From Streptomyces fragilis (GTDB lineage Bacteria > Actinomycetota > Actinomycetes > Streptomycetales > Streptomycetaceae): a DNA stretch of 64,000 bases. Position 1 is the first letter of the stretch. Each line of letters begins with the position of its first letter. Shown piece after piece: positions 42,471-51,111 of the stretch. Location of the stretch: positions 543,198 to 607,197 of the forward strand of contig NZ_BEVZ01000006.1 in NCBI RefSeq assembly GCF_003112515.1, read 5' to 3'. The notes beneath the pieces are model-generated. The model searched no databases, was not told the DNA's origin, and saw only the letters and a list, made by a program, of their open reading frames with translations. A program made the translations under genes and the position numbers.

Positions 42471-42694
42471 GAGCGTCAATGACTCGCCCATACCGCACAC
42501 CCCACGCCTCACGCGCATTCGTAAATCCGCAGCTCAGCGCCCCTCGCCGCAGGTTCAAGGATCGCGACACACTCGACATGGTGGGTCATCGGAAACATGT
42601 CCGCATTCTTCAGCCGGAGAAAACCGCAGGTGAGGGGGCCTTTCTCCGGCACCGGAAACGGCCTGCCCCGGGCCGGAGCGTCATTTGAGCGTCA
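42471..42694. other. att-like block A with 11-bp-spaced GAGCGTCA repeats
   Basis: Contains GAGCGTCA at 42471-42478, 42676-42683 and 42687-42694 (the last two spaced by 11 bp) around a 3'-end copy of an RNA methyltransferase gene. The block is related in sequence and layout to the one at 56889-57133. I read both as attachment regions of related integrative elements. The rest of the gap 42255-42765 holds no gene. Confidence 0.65.
42509..42602 (-). pseudogene. 3'-end fragment of TrmA/RlmCD-type RNA m5U methyltransferase gene (copy A)
   Basis: The minus strand reads DMFPMTHHVECVAILEPAARG and a short tail to a stop. MTHHVECVA is the conserved C-terminus of class I SAM-dependent RNA uracil-5 methyltransferases in actinobacteria. 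Only the last about 30 codons are present, as expected when an element uses the 3' end of the gene as integration target. Confidence 0.75.
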
Positions 42695-42765
42695 CGACCG
42701 CGCCTCTCTAGCGCCGCTGTTCGCGCATTTTTGTTGGCCCGCCAGCGACATGCGAGGTACGGGCC

Positions 42766-43935
42766 TCAGGTCTGCTCCAGCAGCTCCGCGCTGATCCGGT
42801 CCCAGCTCGGTCGGGGGCCATCGACCGGGCGTACGGCTGTAAGCCGGCGGCCGTCGAGGAACGTATCGAGCCGACCGCCGGCCAGGGTGGCCAGCCGCTC
42901 GCGTTGAGCACGGCGGTTCACCTCTACCCGCTCGCCCAGAACTCCGAGCAATACCTCGTGACGCGCCTCGCCGAGGATGTCGCCGCGGATCCACCGTCCT
43001 CGGACCGGTACACCGTTGAGCGTGCCAAGCTGGTGCTCCTCGCGGCTGAAGGCCCGGTCCATTGCTTTCTCGACCTTCGGTCCCACCCGGCTGATCGCTT
43101 GCCTGCTCGCAGCCCCCTCACCGCTGATCTCCGGATGCGGGAGGTCGACCATGTGCCCCTGTTGCTGTGCCACGTTCACCACTCGGCGGTGATCGGGCCG
43201 GGACACACGGACTTCCCAAGGCTTCGCGCCTCCGGGCACGTCGATCCATCCGGTCTTGAGGCCCGTCAGGGCGGCGGAGCCGTCGGGCAGGAAGACATCG
43301 ACGTAGACACCGCCCGCGCCGAGCCAGACCCAGCTCATGAAGTAGGCGTGATCATCGTGGTCAACGGACCACTGCGCAAGCTTCTCCAATCGCTTTTTCT
43401 GCTCCGGGGTGCCCTTGCCCGGCGGGAACATCTTCATGGCGCGCCGTCGCCGCCCTCGCGCCTCTCCGGCAACCGGCCCCGCAGCCAGGTCGTACAGCAG
43501 ATCGGGCCGCACACCGGTCTTGGCGTAGACCCGAGAGAGTTTGCCCGGAAGCACGTCGAAGCTGCTCAGTCGGCTGGCGCCGGGCTTCCAGTCGAACAGT
43601 GCCTCGCTGGCGGCGCTCATCACGCCGAGCCCGGTGCACTCGCTGACGAAGCGCTGGATGTGGCCGGCGCTGGAGTCGAGAGCAGAGCACTCGACTCCGA
43701 GCGGCCCTTTGCCCTGGCCACCGATGATGTAACTGAGGAGGAGGCTGATCTCGTAATCGCGCACGCGCTGGTCGACCGTCTTGCGCAGGTCACAAGCGAG
43801 GGCGTTGATGTTGACCATGGCGGCCAGGGAGACCGGCAGCGGGCCCTGTCCGATCTCGACGGCCTGGACAGCCTCCGCGCCGGCCTTCCCCTTCTCGATC
43901 GTGAAGCGCCACACCCGGGCGCGCACCGTGCTCAT
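42766..43935 (-). CDS. uncharacterised 389-aa protein
   Basis: No family recognised. It begins RARVWRFTIEKGKAG and has mixed alpha/beta composition, a basic central part (ARGRRRRAMKMFPPGKG, KKRLEKLAQWSVDHDD) and a Trp-rich stretch (YFMSWVWLGAGGVYVDVFL), with no signal peptide or membrane helix. The ATG at 43935 is the natural start. It is on the same strand as the HhH glycosylase-like gene 271 bp upstream and adjacent to att-like block A, so it is cargo of the element. Confidence 0.65.
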   Translation of the reverse strand: MSTVRARVWRFTIEKGKAGAEAVQAVEIGQGPLPVSLAAMVNINALACDLRKTVDQRVRDYEISLLLSYIIGGQGKGPLGVECSALDSSAGHIQRFVSECTGLGVMSAASEALFDWKPGASRLSSFDVLPGKLSRVYAKTGVRPDLLYDLAAGPVAGEARGRRRRAMKMFPPGKGTPEQKKRLEKLAQWSVDHDDHAYFMSWVWLGAGGVYVDVFLPDGSAALTGLKTGWIDVPGGAKPWEVRVSRPDHRRVVNVAQQQGHMVDLPHPEISGEGAASRQAISRVGPKVEKAMDRAFSREEHQLGTLNGVPVRGRWIRGDILGEARHEVLLGVLGERVEVNRRAQRERLATLAGGRLDTFLDGRRLTAVRPVDGPRPSWDRISAELLEQT

Positions 43936-44206
43936 CGGAGAAGCCTAAGGTCTTCCTTGCGCCAATGTGCGCGTCAGAACGTAGGTCTGGGGCCGCCACA
44001 GCCTGCAGCGTGACGCCGTTTCCGCCCACGTTGATTCTCGGCCACAGGCCGGTTCCACCTGGCCTCGACGGTGCCACTGCAGGCTATTCGTCTAGCGGGT
44101 GAGAGGAGAAGACCGGAGGCAAGGGCCACGGACTCGGCCGCGCGTCGCCCATGAGCAGATCAGCCTGCAGTAACCCGCACCTACAACGGCCAGGCCCGCT
44201 GGGTGG

Positions 44207-44815
44207 CTACGCGCCCTTCGACCTGTGCCGCCAAACGGCGTGCTCCAGTCCGCCCTTGTCGTGCCCGAGAAGCGCGGCGGCTTCCTCATAGACAGCGCGC
44301 AACTGGTCGTATGGGAGGTCCGGAACGCCAGCACCTACGGCGAAGGCGCGCAGATGTACATCAACGGCCACATGCGAACGGCCAACAAGATTGCCGATGT
44401 AGTCGATGCTCTTCGGCCCCACCCCCTTCACCCTGCGCAGAGCAGCGCGATTGGCCTGATGATCGAGCCACGCGTGGAGGTCCTCGCGGGTGTCGACCCC
44501 ATGGGCAGCGAGGAGGTCGGTGATGGCGTGGGCCGTCGCGACCTTCTGGGCGTGGTTGAACTTCATGGCCACGGCAAGGTCCTCCGTGGCGAGCTGGCGC
44601 TGGAAGCCTCCGACCGTTCTTGCATCAGGCCAACTCAACTGCAGATGGAGGAGCCGCGGTCGGAGAGTCCTCTCGTAGTTGCACCGGGGCTGAAAGCTGA
44701 CGTCGCAGATGACAGCACCCATGTGGGTCCATCCGCCGGGCTGGGGAAACGGACCGCTGCCGAGTAGATGTTGAACGTGATCGGCGAGCCGTCGGGCAGG
44801 GCTGGATGTGGGCAT
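44207..44815 (-). CDS. helix-hairpin-helix DNA glycosylase-like protein
   Basis: A 202-aa protein resembling the HhH-GPD superfamily of base-excision enzymes. The helix-hairpin-helix is ALRRVKGVGPKSIDYIGNL followed by the catalytic-region strand VAVDVHLRAFAVGAGV, compare LPGVGRKTA...VDTHV in endonuclease III. It lacks the iron-sulphur cysteines of EndoIII. The ATG at 44815 gives a natural N-terminus; an in-frame upstream extension has no support. It may act on modified bases in invading DNA or in repair; this is inference. Confidence 0.72.
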   Translation of the reverse strand: MPTSSPARRLADHVQHLLGSGPFPQPGGWTHMGAVICDVSFQPRCNYERTLRPRLLHLQLSWPDARTVGGFQRQLATEDLAVAMKFNHAQKVATAHAITDLLAAHGVDTREDLHAWLDHQANRAALRRVKGVGPKSIDYIGNLVGRSHVAVDVHLRAFAVGAGVPDLPYDQLRAVYEEAAALLGHDKGGLEHAVWRHRSKGA

Positions 44816-44940
44816 GGGCCAATGATGGCGCTGCGGTCTGACAATCGGGCTAGAAAGTGCAAAGTTCTGGAATAGATGGCGGGATGGAGGTGCCGTTCCT
44901 TCGCGCAGCCCCTCCCTGATGGGAAGGTTTCCCATTTCGG

Positions 44941-45657
44941 CTAACGGGCCTTCGTCGAGACCGGGTCGAGGCGGAAGACGCACTGGACCGTGTTGAACTC
45001 GATCACCTCCGCGACGAAGCGGAACTTATCGCCAACTGCAACGGTTGCAGGGGCCTGCTGACCAGCCAGGTGCAGGTCGCCGGTGTTGACGTCCTCGTAC
45101 TTAAAGTTCGGGCCGTCCGTCGTCTGCGGCCCCTTGTCGCCTGGGCCGAGAAGGAAGTCGTAGCGGGTCTGATCACTCCCATAGGACGCCATGTGCCTGA
45201 CTGACCCGTCGAACGCGATCGTCTGCCCCTCGTGCTTGGTTGCGAAGTTCGCGTTCGCTTCGCTGCACGGGTCCGCCTTCAGCAACTCTGCGAACTCGCG
45301 ATCGTTTTGCGCCGTGATCATCTCAGCGGCAGTCGGCTCATCTGCGGAGGGCGTAGTGGAAGGCTTTTCGCCGCTGGCCGTCGAGCTGGCTGACGCGTCC
45401 TTCTCCTCGTCTCCGTCGCCGAGCGCAACGCCAGTGACGATGATGGCGGCCAAGACCACGAGGACGGCAGCCCCCGCCCCGATCAGACGCCACGGTAGCG
45501 GCCTCTTCGGCCGACGGAAGTTGAGGGTGGTGCGCAGCCGGCCTGGGAGCTGTTCCACGAGCTCCCAGCCGTCCTTCTGCATCTTCGAGATGACCAAACC
45601 GTCGGTGCCCCGAAGCGTCTGCACGACCTTGTACTCGTACTTGATCTCATCGGCCAT
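44941..45657 (-). CDS. DUF4839 membrane-anchored protein
   Basis: A 238-aa protein from ATG 45657. The cytoplasmic N-terminus (about 1-50, EYKVVQTLRGTDGLVISKMQKDGWELVE) resembles a DUF4177-type fold. One membrane helix (LPWRLIGAGAAVLVVLAAIIVTGVALG) and a Ser/Thr-rich linker follow. The outer domain is DUF4839 (FDGSVRHMASYG, RYDFLLGPGD, LDPVSTKAR). Function is unknown. It is common in actinobacterial and mobile genomes. Confidence 0.82.
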   Translation of the reverse strand: MADEIKYEYKVVQTLRGTDGLVISKMQKDGWELVEQLPGRLRTTLNFRRPKRPLPWRLIGAGAAVLVVLAAIIVTGVALGDGDEEKDASASSTASGEKPSTTPSADEPTAAEMITAQNDREFAELLKADPCSEANANFATKHEGQTIAFDGSVRHMASYGSDQTRYDFLLGPGDKGPQTTDGPNFKYEDVNTGDLHLAGQQAPATVAVGDKFRFVAEVIEFNTVQCVFRLDPVSTKAR

Positions 45658-45842
45658 GCGGCTCCCCGCCCCTGAAGCGAACTGGTCATTCCAACTGGGC
45701 GCGAGCATGGATGACTCCGCGAGTAGCACGGCGTCAGGAACTGTCGGCTCATCACCGCATCTGCACCCCACCGCGATCCGGGCGTGGCCTGCACTCAAAA
45801 CGCCTTCACCCCTGTCCTGCACGGACAGAGGTGGAGGAACGT

Positions 45843-46178
45843 TCATGCAGCTACAGTGAGCGGGGCTTCCGTTCTCTCCCAGGCTCCTAGGACTGCCTTG
45901 TGAGCGTCCGGCTGCAGGTGGGCGTAGCGCTGCGTGGTCTGGAAGCTTTCATGGCCGAGGAGGTGCTGGACCTCGTAGAGCGAGACTCCCTGCTGCACCA
46001 GCCACGAGGCGCAGGTGTGGCGCATGGAGTGCGGTGGGTAGTGCGGGACGGGCTGCTGCTCACCGTCGCCGTCGAAGTAGTAGGCGCCTTCGACAGCCGG
46101 CCACCAGGTCTGCCTCCGCCAGTTGCCGTCATCGAGGAGTCGTCCGGCCCTGCCCTTGGTGATGGTGGTAAATACCAC
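45843..46178 (-). pseudogene. C-terminal fragment of a tyrosine integrase
   Basis: About 111 residues hold the catalytic end of an integrase: His-x-x-Arg in PHSMRHTCASWL and nucleophile Tyr in TTQRYAHL. The core-binding domain and the first catalytic Arg are missing. The IS701-type element inserted at 46190 cuts it, and sequence on the far side of the IS does not continue an integrase, so the gene was probably already damaged. Confidence 0.8.
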
Positions 46179-46189
46179 CGCGTCACGGT

Positions 46190-47614
46190 CTAGCAGTGCT
46201 TCGTTACGTTGAGTGATCCTCGCTGGTGGTGGGCAGCCTTCCAGGGTGAAGCTGGGGGAGGTGGAACGGCTCCGGGGTGAGTTGGCGGAGTTCGTTGCCG
46301 ATGTGTTCGGGTCGTTGTCGCGGCGGGATCAACGGCGGTGGGGCGAGTGTTACCTGCGGGGCCTGATGCTCGACGGCCGGCGGAAGTCGGTCCAGCCGAT
46401 GGCCGAGCGGCTGCCGGACGGGAACATGCAGGCCCTGCAGCAGTTCGTGAACCAGTCGCCGTGGGATCCGCTGCCGGTGAGGCGGCGGATCGCCGAGCGG
46501 CTGTCCGAGGTGATCACGCCTGACGTGTGGGTGGTCGACGACGTGTCGTTCCCCAAGTGCGGCAGGGCGTCGGCCGGGGTGGCCCGCCAGTACTGCGGCG
46601 CGGTCGGGAAACGGGCGAACTGCCAGGTCGCGGTCAGCGTCCATGCCGCCACCGACACCGCCTCGTGCCCGCTGAACTGGCAGTTGTATCTGCCGCTCGA
46701 GTGGACGGACGAGCCGGACCGCTGCCGCCGGGCAGGAGTCCCCGACGACGTCGTCCACCAGGAGAAGTGGCGGATCGCGCTCGGCCTGCTCGACAGTCTG
46801 GCCGAGTGGCATCTGAAGGTGCCGGTCGTGGTCGCCGATGCCGGCTACGGCGTCAGCACCCCGTTCCGGCTCGGCCTTGAGGAACGCGGCCTGTCCTATG
46901 TCCTCGCACTGACCGGCAAGGAGGTCGCCCACCCGGAGGACGCCGAACCGCACCAGCCGGCTTACGGAGGGCTCGGGCCGCCCACGCTGCCCCGCTACCG
47001 CACCCCGCCACGAGCGGTCTCCGCCCTGGCGGCCGAGACCGATGTGGACCGGTTCGCCAAGGTGACCTGGCGGCAGGGCATCAAAGGGGCGATGACCTCA
47101 CGGTTCGCGGTCCTGACCGTCCGGCCCGCGGGCAAGCAGTCCCTGGCCGCGGCCCAGGAAGCAGGCGGCGGCCGCAACCAGTGGGACGGTGTCCTGCCCA
47201 CACAGACACTCCTGGCCGAGTGGCCGGACGGCCAGGACGCTCCCACGGAGTACTGGATATCGAATCTGCCCGCAACCACCCCGGTCGCCGACCTCGTGCG
47301 ATGGGCGAAGATGCGCTGGCGGATCGAGCACGACTACCGCGAACTCAAGCACGGCCTCGGCCTGGACCACTTCGAAGGCCGCACATGGCGCGGCTGACAC
47401 CACCACGTCACCCTCGTCACCGCCGCCCAGGCATTCCTCACCCTCAGGCGGCACAACCCAAAAACCCGCACACCGGCCTGACCCTCTACCAGGTCCTCGA
47501 CGTTCTTCAGGACCTGCTGAGGTGCTGGACCGGTGCCTGCACCACCTGCGGACGCCCCCTACCCAGCCGACGAAGCCGCCGCAGACAGCGCAGAACCTAA
47601 CGAAGCACTACTAG
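46190..47614 (+). mobile_element. IS701-family insertion sequence
   Basis: Terminal inverted repeats YAGTGCTTCGTTAsGTT lie at 46194-46210 and 47594-47610 (two mismatches). A 4-bp CTAG flanks each end (46190-46193 and 47611-47614), as in target duplications of this family. It carries one transposase gene, which has lost its natural end. Confidence 0.85.
46213..47397 (+). CDS. IS701-family transposase, truncated by nonsense mutation
   Basis: DDE transposase with the family motifs WVVDDVSFPKCG (first Asp), VVVADAGYG (second Asp) and MRWRIEHDYRELKHGLGLDHFEGR (catalytic Glu region). The frame stops at TGA 47395-47397, where relatives have Trp (GRTWRG-W-HHHVTLVTAA). The sequence reads on in the same frame (HHHVTLVTAAQAFLTL) and then in a shifted frame (GLTLYQVLDVLQDLLRCW, TCGRPL), so at least two mutations have removed the C-terminal end of about 70 residues. 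It is probably inactive, although the catalytic residues are before the stop. Confidence 0.85.
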   Translation: MILAGGGQPSRVKLGEVERLRGELAEFVADVFGSLSRRDQRRWGECYLRGLMLDGRRKSVQPMAERLPDGNMQALQQFVNQSPWDPLPVRRRIAERLSEVITPDVWVVDDVSFPKCGRASAGVARQYCGAVGKRANCQVAVSVHAATDTASCPLNWQLYLPLEWTDEPDRCRRAGVPDDVVHQEKWRIALGLLDSLAEWHLKVPVVVADAGYGVSTPFRLGLEERGLSYVLALTGKEVAHPEDAEPHQPAYGGLGPPTLPRYRTPPRAVSALAAETDVDRFAKVTWRQGIKGAMTSRFAVLTVRPAGKQSLAAAQEAGGGRNQWDGVLPTQTLLAEWPDGQDAPTEYWISNLPATTPVADLVRWAKMRWRIEHDYRELKHGLGLDHFEGRTWRG

Positions 47615-47790
47615 ACGAGCACACGGCAGAGCAGCCTCAGAGCACCATCTCGGGGGGTTCGCGGCCGCTCTCCTACCGCCGCCCCCGACGCATATTGGAC
47701 GCCTGCGATCCGCTTCAGGTAGCCATCTTGCTGACCGACGATGCAGCGTGCATAGATCGCCAGCAGTACCGGAACGCTGTTTCGGGGCCC
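47615..47790 (-). pseudogene. C-terminal remnant of a second tyrosine recombinase
   Basis: The minus strand reads RNSVPVLLAIYARCIVGQQD, very like the end of actinomycete integrases (NSV.VLL.IYAKC..G), including the Tyr nucleophile. Nothing upstream continues the protein. It lies just outside the right end of the IS. The rest of the gap to 48124 holds no gene and should contain the jetABCD promoter. Confidence 0.5.
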
Positions 47791-48124
47791 GCTCGGGGCC
47801 CAAGCGGGCCCTCCGGGGTCGCTCCTGTGGGCTGGAACGGGATCGACACCGACCGAGGCGCCTCGACGGTGATCGCCGTGGAGGCGGTCGCCGGAGCGAG
47901 GCGGTCCGGATTCCTACACCACTTGGCGGGACACCATCCCCTCCGGGAGGGCAGCGTCGGGCGAGAGCAAGCGAGGTCCCATTTCACCGGAGCGGACGTG
48001 CAGGCGTCTACTGTTGAGAATGCCGAAGAGGGCGGAATCGGCCTCCGTGTCCCGATCCCAAGCCGATTGTCAGTGGCATCTGTCAGGGTGTGCGCAATGC
48101 ATGGCGGGACGAGGGGCGGTATAG

Positions 48125-49693
48125 GTGTTGCAGCGTGATGACTCTGGTGTCTCCGAGTCATTCGATCTTGATTCCCTGACGGTGGGTGACCGCCTGCGAC
48201 TGTTCAATTTCACGCAGCGTGATGACCGCGTGGCGTATCTGTGGGTGTTGCGGGCGATGAACGTTCTACGGGCTGTTCACCAACTGCAGGTCCACCCCGA
48301 CGACGTGGCGAACGCGCTGAAAGAGCTCGCGATAGCGCACGACGAGGTGCCGTCCGCCGCCGACTTAAACCTGCGGGCCATGCTGGACAACCTCTCCTCG
48401 GACAATGAGCAGGTTCTCTACCGAGTGGAGGACGCGGCGCGGTGCGGCAATCTGGCCGCATACCGGAACCGGCAGTCGGTCTACCAGTTCACGGAGATCG
48501 GCTACCGCGTCTATTGCGCAGTGGAAGAGGTCATCGGCTCCCGCGTGCAGGACGCGAACCTGTCGCGGCTGGTCTTCGCCGACATCCTGGCGGACTTCAA
48601 GGCGCTGGCTGCGGCGAACCGATCGGGTGACCAGGACGAGGTGTATCGCAAGCTCGCCCGGCTCGACAACGTGCTAGAGGACATGACCCAGCGGGCAGCA
48701 CGCTTCTACCTGACCCTCAACGACGTGGCGCGGACCACGGACGTCTCCCCCGAGACGTTCCTGCGCTATAAGCACGCGCTGCTGGCACACATGAGTGAGT
48801 TCACCACAGAGCTGGAGCGCTACGCGCCCCGGCTGGCGGAGGCCGTGTACGAGGTGGAAGACAGCGGAGTGGAGACCCTGTTGGAGCGAGCCGCCGCGGT
48901 GGATGAACGGCCGATGATGCGGCCGGCCGCCCGGCTTGAAGACTGGCGGCGGCGCTGGATGGGTCTGCGCCAGTGGTTCTTGGCCGACGGCCCTGGAGAG
49001 ACCAAGGCCGCTCAGCTGCAAGGCGCTACCCGCACGGCCATTTCAGGGGTCATTGCCCTGCTGCGGCAGGTGACGGAGTCACGTCGAGGAGGGGTGAGCC
49101 GGACCACTCAGCTGCGGCATCTTGCCGCCTGGGCGGCGGCTGCGCCGGATGAGCAGGCAGCGAACGCACTGGTGTCCGCCGCCTTCGACCTACGCTCGGT
49201 GCGGCATCTGTCGGGTGCCCACGACGACGATGACCAGATTTCGCCGCGGGCGACGTGGTGGGATGCGCCCGGTGTGGAGATCAGCATCAGCCTGTTCCGG
49301 CATGGCAAGCGGCCTGCGCCGGGCGGGCCGCAGCCAGTCCGCACGCGTCGTGGCGCGCACGCCCGGCTGCGAGAGCAGCAGCTGGCGGATCGGGCCGCGG
49401 ACCGGGAGGCCGCCACGGATCTCCTGGACCACGGCCCCCACGACCGGGTGCTAAGCGAGGCAGAGACCCGAGCCGTGCTCAAGCTGCTGACCCGTGCCCT
49501 CCAAGCACGAACGGTCGTCGCGGGCCAGCTGCGTTCGGGGACCGGCAGCAGCGACGTGATGACGCTGCGCCTGGTCCCGAACGAGCGCGGCAGCCAGCTG
49601 CGAACCGAGACCGGCACGCTGCACCTGCCCGGCTTCGCCCTGGAGATCACGCCCCACGGTGCGCTGCGCCGACGCCGAACGGAGAAGCCCTGA
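48125..49693 (+). CDS. jetA: Wadjet protein JetA (TIGR02677/DUF2397, kleisin-like)
   Basis: First gene of a four-gene Wadjet plasmid-defence operon (522 aa, GTG start). The family character is in RLRLFNFTQRDDRVAYLWVLRAM and the alpha-helical body with RAARFYLTLNDVARTTDVSPETFLRYKHALL. It is thought to act as the kleisin that closes the SMC-like ring with JetB and JetC. It overlaps jetB by one base (TGATG). The set TIGR02677-02678-02680-02679 corresponds, as I recall, to the Wadjet type III arrangement. Confidence 0.9.
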   Translation: MLQRDDSGVSESFDLDSLTVGDRLRLFNFTQRDDRVAYLWVLRAMNVLRAVHQLQVHPDDVANALKELAIAHDEVPSAADLNLRAMLDNLSSDNEQVLYRVEDAARCGNLAAYRNRQSVYQFTEIGYRVYCAVEEVIGSRVQDANLSRLVFADILADFKALAAANRSGDQDEVYRKLARLDNVLEDMTQRAARFYLTLNDVARTTDVSPETFLRYKHALLAHMSEFTTELERYAPRLAEAVYEVEDSGVETLLERAAAVDERPMMRPAARLEDWRRRWMGLRQWFLADGPGETKAAQLQGATRTAISGVIALLRQVTESRRGGVSRTTQLRHLAAWAAAAPDEQAANALVSAAFDLRSVRHLSGAHDDDDQISPRATWWDAPGVEISISLFRHGKRPAPGGPQPVRTRRGAHARLREQQLADRAADREAATDLLDHGPHDRVLSEAETRAVLKLLTRALQARTVVAGQLRSGTGSSDVMTLRLVPNERGSQLRTETGTLHLPGFALEITPHGALRRRRTEKP

Positions 49694-51111
49694 TGCCCGC
49701 CCATCGCGTCGCCGCCTCAGTGGAGCCCGCGGACCTCGGCTCCTACCAGCAAGCTGCCCGGCTCATGCTGTTGCACGGAATTGTCACCGAGAGCTATCCC
49801 CGAGCCAAGGCACTGGCTCTGGTGCTGCAGTGGTCAGAGGAACTGGCCAAGGATTTCCGTGACTTATTCGGCTACTCGTTGCAGACGAGCGCCCGTCACG
49901 CACGGCTGCTGCGGCGGCTGGATGCTTTCGATGCCAGCCAGGCGTTCCTTACGGTGAAAAGCAAGAGGCCGTTCGACCGGCGGCGTCTGGCCTACCTCTG
50001 CCTGATCCTGGCCTGCTTGCACCGGTCACGCATCGAGATCAACCTCGCCGATCTCGTCAAGCTGCTCACACCGTCCGCCAACGCGATCGAGCACCTGGGC
50101 TTCGATGCGACCGCACCGGGCCACAAGGACGCAGTCGTGGATGTGATGGACTGGCTTGTCGACCGGGGTGCGCTGCGGATCTCCGATGGCTCCATGGAGG
50201 ACTGGGCCCGTGACCACGACCGCGGCGATGCGCTGTTCGACATCGACCACGACACCTGCGCGGCACTTTTCAGGCCGAACAAGCCGCTGCAGCACTTGGT
50301 CAGCGCTGCCGGCCTGCTGGACACCCCGACCGCCGGCACCGGACGGGACCCCCGCCGACGCTTTGCTGCCCAGCGAGCTCGCCGATTGCTGATCGAGTAC
50401 CCGGTGGTTTACTTCAGCGACACCGACGCGGAGACGGCGATAGCGCTGCGCCAGCCCACTCTGGCGGAGGACATCGCACGGCTGACCGGATTGCCGGTCG
50501 AGCGCCGCGCAGAGGGGATCATGCTCGTCGACACCACGGGGCACTTCACTGACAAGCGATTCCCCGGCCGCGGCGGGGCGGTCAACCGCACCGCGGGGCT
50601 GATGCTCGCGAAGATCGCGGACTTGCGGGAAGACCCGGACCGGTCCAGCAGTCTTCAGTACCTCCTACCCGCCGGACCAGGCGAGGAACATGCGGACCTA
50701 CTGAGCCGCATCGACATGGCCCTACCGCAAGCCGGCACGCTCGAAGCCTTGGCGCAGGACCCGCATGCGGACGCTGGTTGGCCTGCGGACGAGGCCGATC
50801 CGGACATGCCAGCGCATGACGGGCAGGCGGGTCTGCCTTTCGTGGAACACGGCACGTTGGAGCAGATGATCAACGAGCTCTATGAAGAGTTCGGCCCCTC
50901 CTCCTTCACCAACAAGTGGCAGGCCGACCCTGGCGGGCTGCTGGCAGAGGCGGTCGCGCTCCTGGCCGACCTGCGCCTGGTCCACATCGTCCCCGGCGGG
51001 ATCCTGGTCCGGCCCGCGGCCGGCCGTTACCGCAACATCACTGCCGTCCTGCCGCGCCCCGCGCACGGCCAGTTCGCTCTCGACTTCCCCCTTGAGGACA
51101 CCTCTCGATGA
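49693..51111 (+). CDS. jetB: Wadjet protein JetB (TIGR02678/DUF2398, KITE-like)
   Basis: 472-aa accessory subunit of the SMC complex. Winged-helix-like segments (SYQQAARLMLLHGIVTESYPRAKALALVLQW; DVMDWLVDRGALRISDGSMEDW) and the family motif RRLLIEYPVVYFSD are visible. The ATG at 49693 overlaps the jetA stop and its stop overlaps jetC (ATGA). It should bind the kleisin and the SMC neck. The frame upstream of 49693 belongs to the jetA region and is not used. Confidence 0.9.
   Translation: MPAHRVAASVEPADLGSYQQAARLMLLHGIVTESYPRAKALALVLQWSEELAKDFRDLFGYSLQTSARHARLLRRLDAFDASQAFLTVKSKRPFDRRRLAYLCLILACLHRSRIEINLADLVKLLTPSANAIEHLGFDATAPGHKDAVVDVMDWLVDRGALRISDGSMEDWARDHDRGDALFDIDHDTCAALFRPNKPLQHLVSAAGLLDTPTAGTGRDPRRRFAAQRARRLLIEYPVVYFSDTDAETAIALRQPTLAEDIARLTGLPVERRAEGIMLVDTTGHFTDKRFPGRGGAVNRTAGLMLAKIADLREDPDRSSSLQYLLPAGPGEEHADLLSRIDMALPQAGTLEALAQDPHADAGWPADEADPDMPAHDGQAGLPFVEHGTLEQMINELYEEFGPSSFTNKWQADPGGLLAEAVALLADLRLVHIVPGGILVRPAAGRYRNITAVLPRPAHGQFALDFPLEDTSR

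Noticed and set aside
47533..48138. Possible 201-aa plus-strand gene upstream of jetA
   Set aside because: It begins inside the IS end, crosses the inverted repeat and has no domain. It is a read-through of debris.
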